From assembly GCA_020634495.1 (NCBI GenBank), contig JACKBR010000074.1, positions 1-16,352 of the forward strand: a stretch of DNA of 16,352 nucleotides, in the 5' to 3' direction. This document shows, one piece after another, positions 15,409 to 16,352 of the stretch. This DNA is from Ardenticatenaceae bacterium. GTDB lineage: Bacteria; Chloroflexota; Anaerolineae; Promineifilales; Promineifilaceae. The first letter of the stretch is position 1, and each line of letters opens with the position of its first letter. Made by a program: the position numbers and the translations under genes. Under the pieces are notes generated by a model. It worked only from the letters and a program-made list of their open reading frames with translations, did no database searches and was not told the DNA's origin.

Positions 15409-15418
15409 TGTAAGCAAA

Positions 15419-15844
15419 ATGACAAAAGTAGTTCGTTGGACCCCGATGAATCCCGTAAATTTATTTAATGAGTTTGATCGTTTGTTTGAACGGCCGTACA
15501 GTCGCCCCGCAACTGAGTGGAGCATGGCTTTAGATGTGGCTGAAAAAGATGACAACTACATCGTCACCGCCACCATACCCGGCATTAACCCAGACGACAT
15601 TGAAATTGTTTTGGAAGATGACGTGCTGACCTTAAAAGGCGAAATCCACAGCGACGAAGAAACCGAAGATGTAAAATATCATGTACGCGAACGTCGCTAC
15701 GGCGCTTTTAGCCGCAGCATCCGCTTCCCGGTAACCGTAAATGGCGACGCTGTCGAGGCCAGCTACAACAATGGCATTCTTAGCCTCAATATTCCCAAGG
15801 CGGAAGCCGTAAAGCCAAAACGCATTACGATCAACGCTAGCTAA
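15419..15844 (+). CDS. Small heat shock protein, Hsp20/alpha-crystallin family
   Basis: 141 residues, the usual size. A short N-terminal arm (MNPVNLFNEFDRLFERPY, 10-27) leads into the alpha-crystallin domain (about 38-127), which begins MALDVAEKDDNYIVTATIPGI and ends with the family motif NNGILSLNIPK (117-127). A short C-terminal extension with an I-x-I motif (ITI, 136-138) completes it; that motif normally docks neighbouring subunits in the oligomer. It is an ATP-independent holdase that binds unfolding proteins. It is monocistronic: preceded by 183 bp of non-coding sequence and followed by a strong hairpin terminator. An ACGGCCGT octamer encodes part of ERPYSRP in the variable N-terminal arm. 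Confidence 0.96.
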   Translation: MTKVVRWTPMNPVNLFNEFDRLFERPYSRPATEWSMALDVAEKDDNYIVTATIPGINPDDIEIVLEDDVLTLKGEIHSDEETEDVKYHVRERRYGAFSRSIRFPVTVNGDAVEASYNNGILSLNIPKAEAVKPKRITINAS

Positions 15845-15873
15845 GTTTTACGGCTTTTCAGTTTACATAAATA

Positions 15874-15905
15874 AAAAGAGCGCGTTCAAAATAACGCGCT
15901 CTTTT
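15874..15905. terminator. Bidirectional intrinsic terminator
   Basis: A perfect 13-bp stem, AAAAGAGCGCGTT (15874-15886) and AACGCGCTCTTTT (15893-15905), with a 6-base loop CAAAAT. A-runs on one side and T-runs on the other make it work in both directions. It lies 29 bp after the Hsp20 stop and 54 bp after the stop of the convergent gene, so it probably serves both. Confidence 0.9.
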
Positions 15906-15959
15906 CGTTTAACCAATTGCTCAGATGAGATATTGGCAAAAAGCATTTCCAGGATTTGC

Positions 15960-16352
15960 TCAATCGCCTGACTGGAAGTGAGCCAACAACAGGACTCGCC
16001 ATTCATCAATAAAGGCAGCATACCGTTCCGCGCTAAATTCGGCGATGAACTTTTCCCCAGCTGCCGACAAAGCCGTGTATTTATAAGTCACCTGCACCCT
16101 GGTTTTGGCAGATTCTAGCTCTGTACACACTACGCTTACCACACCTACCTTTTCTTCCGGTTCAACTCTATAAAATTGCACGCTGTACAGATCAGGGTCA
16201 AAGCTTTTCACAATCCAGATTGCCTGTTTGGCATTGTGATCGTGCGTCGTCGTGAGAAAGACGTAATCTTCAGACAGTTCTGTCGTTCCCATCACATTTT
16301 GGTAATCCCAGCCGGGCACCCACAGCTTTTCCCCTTCTGGGCTAAACAATGG
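15960..16352 (-). CDS. SRPBCC/START-like domain protein (N-terminus beyond window)
   Basis: 130 residues of an open frame that runs off the right edge; the stop is TGA at 15962-15960. The visible start PLFSPEGEKLWVPGWDY resembles the opening of a group of SRPBCC (helix-grip, polyketide-cyclase-like) proteins. The alternating strands that follow (YVFLTTTHD, QAIWIVKSFDPDLYSVQFYRVEPEEKVG split by turns, TRVQVTYKYTALS) and the long C-terminal helix (EKFIAEFSAERYAAFIDEWRVLLLAHF, in two halves) fit that fold. SRPBCC domains bind hydrophobic ligands; the ligand here is unknown. An in-frame TTG at 16349 is probably not the start because the frame stays open upstream. It converges on the Hsp20 gene across the shared terminator. 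Confidence 0.65.
   Translation of the reverse strand, partial: PLFSPEGEKLWVPGWDYQNVMGTTELSEDYVFLTTTHDHNAKQAIWIVKSFDPDLYSVQFYRVEPEEKVGVVSVVCTELESAKTRVQVTYKYTALSAAGEKFIAEFSAERYAAFIDEWRVLLLAHFQSGD

Larger units (their letters stand above)
1142..15497. repeat. Iterated palindrome ACGGCCGT, 21 copies
   Basis: Exact copies begin at 1142, 1209, 1903, 2775, 3331, 4573, 5586, 5883, 6191, 6580, 6724, 7936, 10764, 12302, 12446, 12804, 13306, 14131, 14294, 15256 and 15490. One-base variants occur at 2075 and 7042 (ending A) and 8263 and 10881 (ending C). The flanking bases vary, so the unit is the 8-mer itself. Nineteen copies lie inside genes and two between genes (14131 and 15256). The distribution resembles that of cyanobacterial HIP1 (GCGATCGC). 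Confidence 0.92.

Noticed and set aside
15236..15418. CIRCE heat-shock operator upstream of hsp20
   Set aside because: No TTAGCACTC-N9-GAGTGCTAA-like dyad is present on either strand. A TTGAAA at 15351 lacks a matching -10.
1..16352. CRISPR arrays, tRNA/rRNA genes, transposases or phage genes
   Set aside because: None could be seen. The repeats present are short dispersed or inverted motifs without regular spacer structure, and no mobile-element protein is encoded.

Overview
The window reads as a piece of a bacterial chromosome, roughly mid-50s % GC by eye, most plausibly from a Chloroflexota (Anaerolineae/Ardenticatenia-like) bacterium. That placement is an inference from the caa3 oxidase type, gene content, frequent TTG/GTG starts and repeat style; no rRNA or other phylogenetic marker is present. 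The genome carries a strikingly over-represented palindrome, ACGGCCGT: 21 exact copies in 16.35 kb, about one per 780 bp, where roughly 0.3 would be expected from base composition.

Layout. Positions 1-106 look like a degenerate dispersed intergenic repeat cut by the window edge. Then, all on the minus strand and therefore read from high to low coordinates: an ECF sigma factor (13906-13289), a gap of about 400 bp, and an eight-gene aerobic respiration cluster (12880-5561). The cluster holds an unrecognised 5-TM protein, ctaC (subunit II with CuA and a C-terminal cytochrome c domain), ctaD (subunit I), ctaF (subunit IV), ctaE (subunit III), ctaG, SURF1 and a YtkA/FixH-like anchored periplasmic protein. 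Further along the same strand are a TgpA-like transglutaminase membrane protein (5459-3135), a RecQ helicase (3019-854) and a low-GC orphan gene (797-258). Divergent from the sigma factor, on the plus strand, are a membrane-anchored polysaccharide deacetylase (14165-15235) and a small heat shock protein (15419-15844). A perfect 13-bp hairpin separates the latter from a convergent SRPBCC-like gene truncated at the right edge.

How the genes work together. The central cluster encodes a complete caa3-type terminal oxidase (subunits I-IV with CuA and heme c) plus maturation factors: CtaG for CuB, SURF1 for heme a/subunit I, and possibly the YtkA-like protein for copper handling. Subunit I has the A2-type YSHP helix-VI motif and an unusual N-terminal extension of about 170 residues with about four membrane helices. 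The 5-TM protein at the head of the operon is a candidate novel accessory subunit. The ECF sigma factor upstream, with its own good promoter, may be linked to oxidase expression, but that is only positional inference.

Most noteworthy for follow-up: the HIP1-like iterated palindrome ACGGCCGT and its biased reading frame, the extended CtaD with its 5-TM partner, and a heptamer-built inverted repeat between the transglutaminase and recQ genes.
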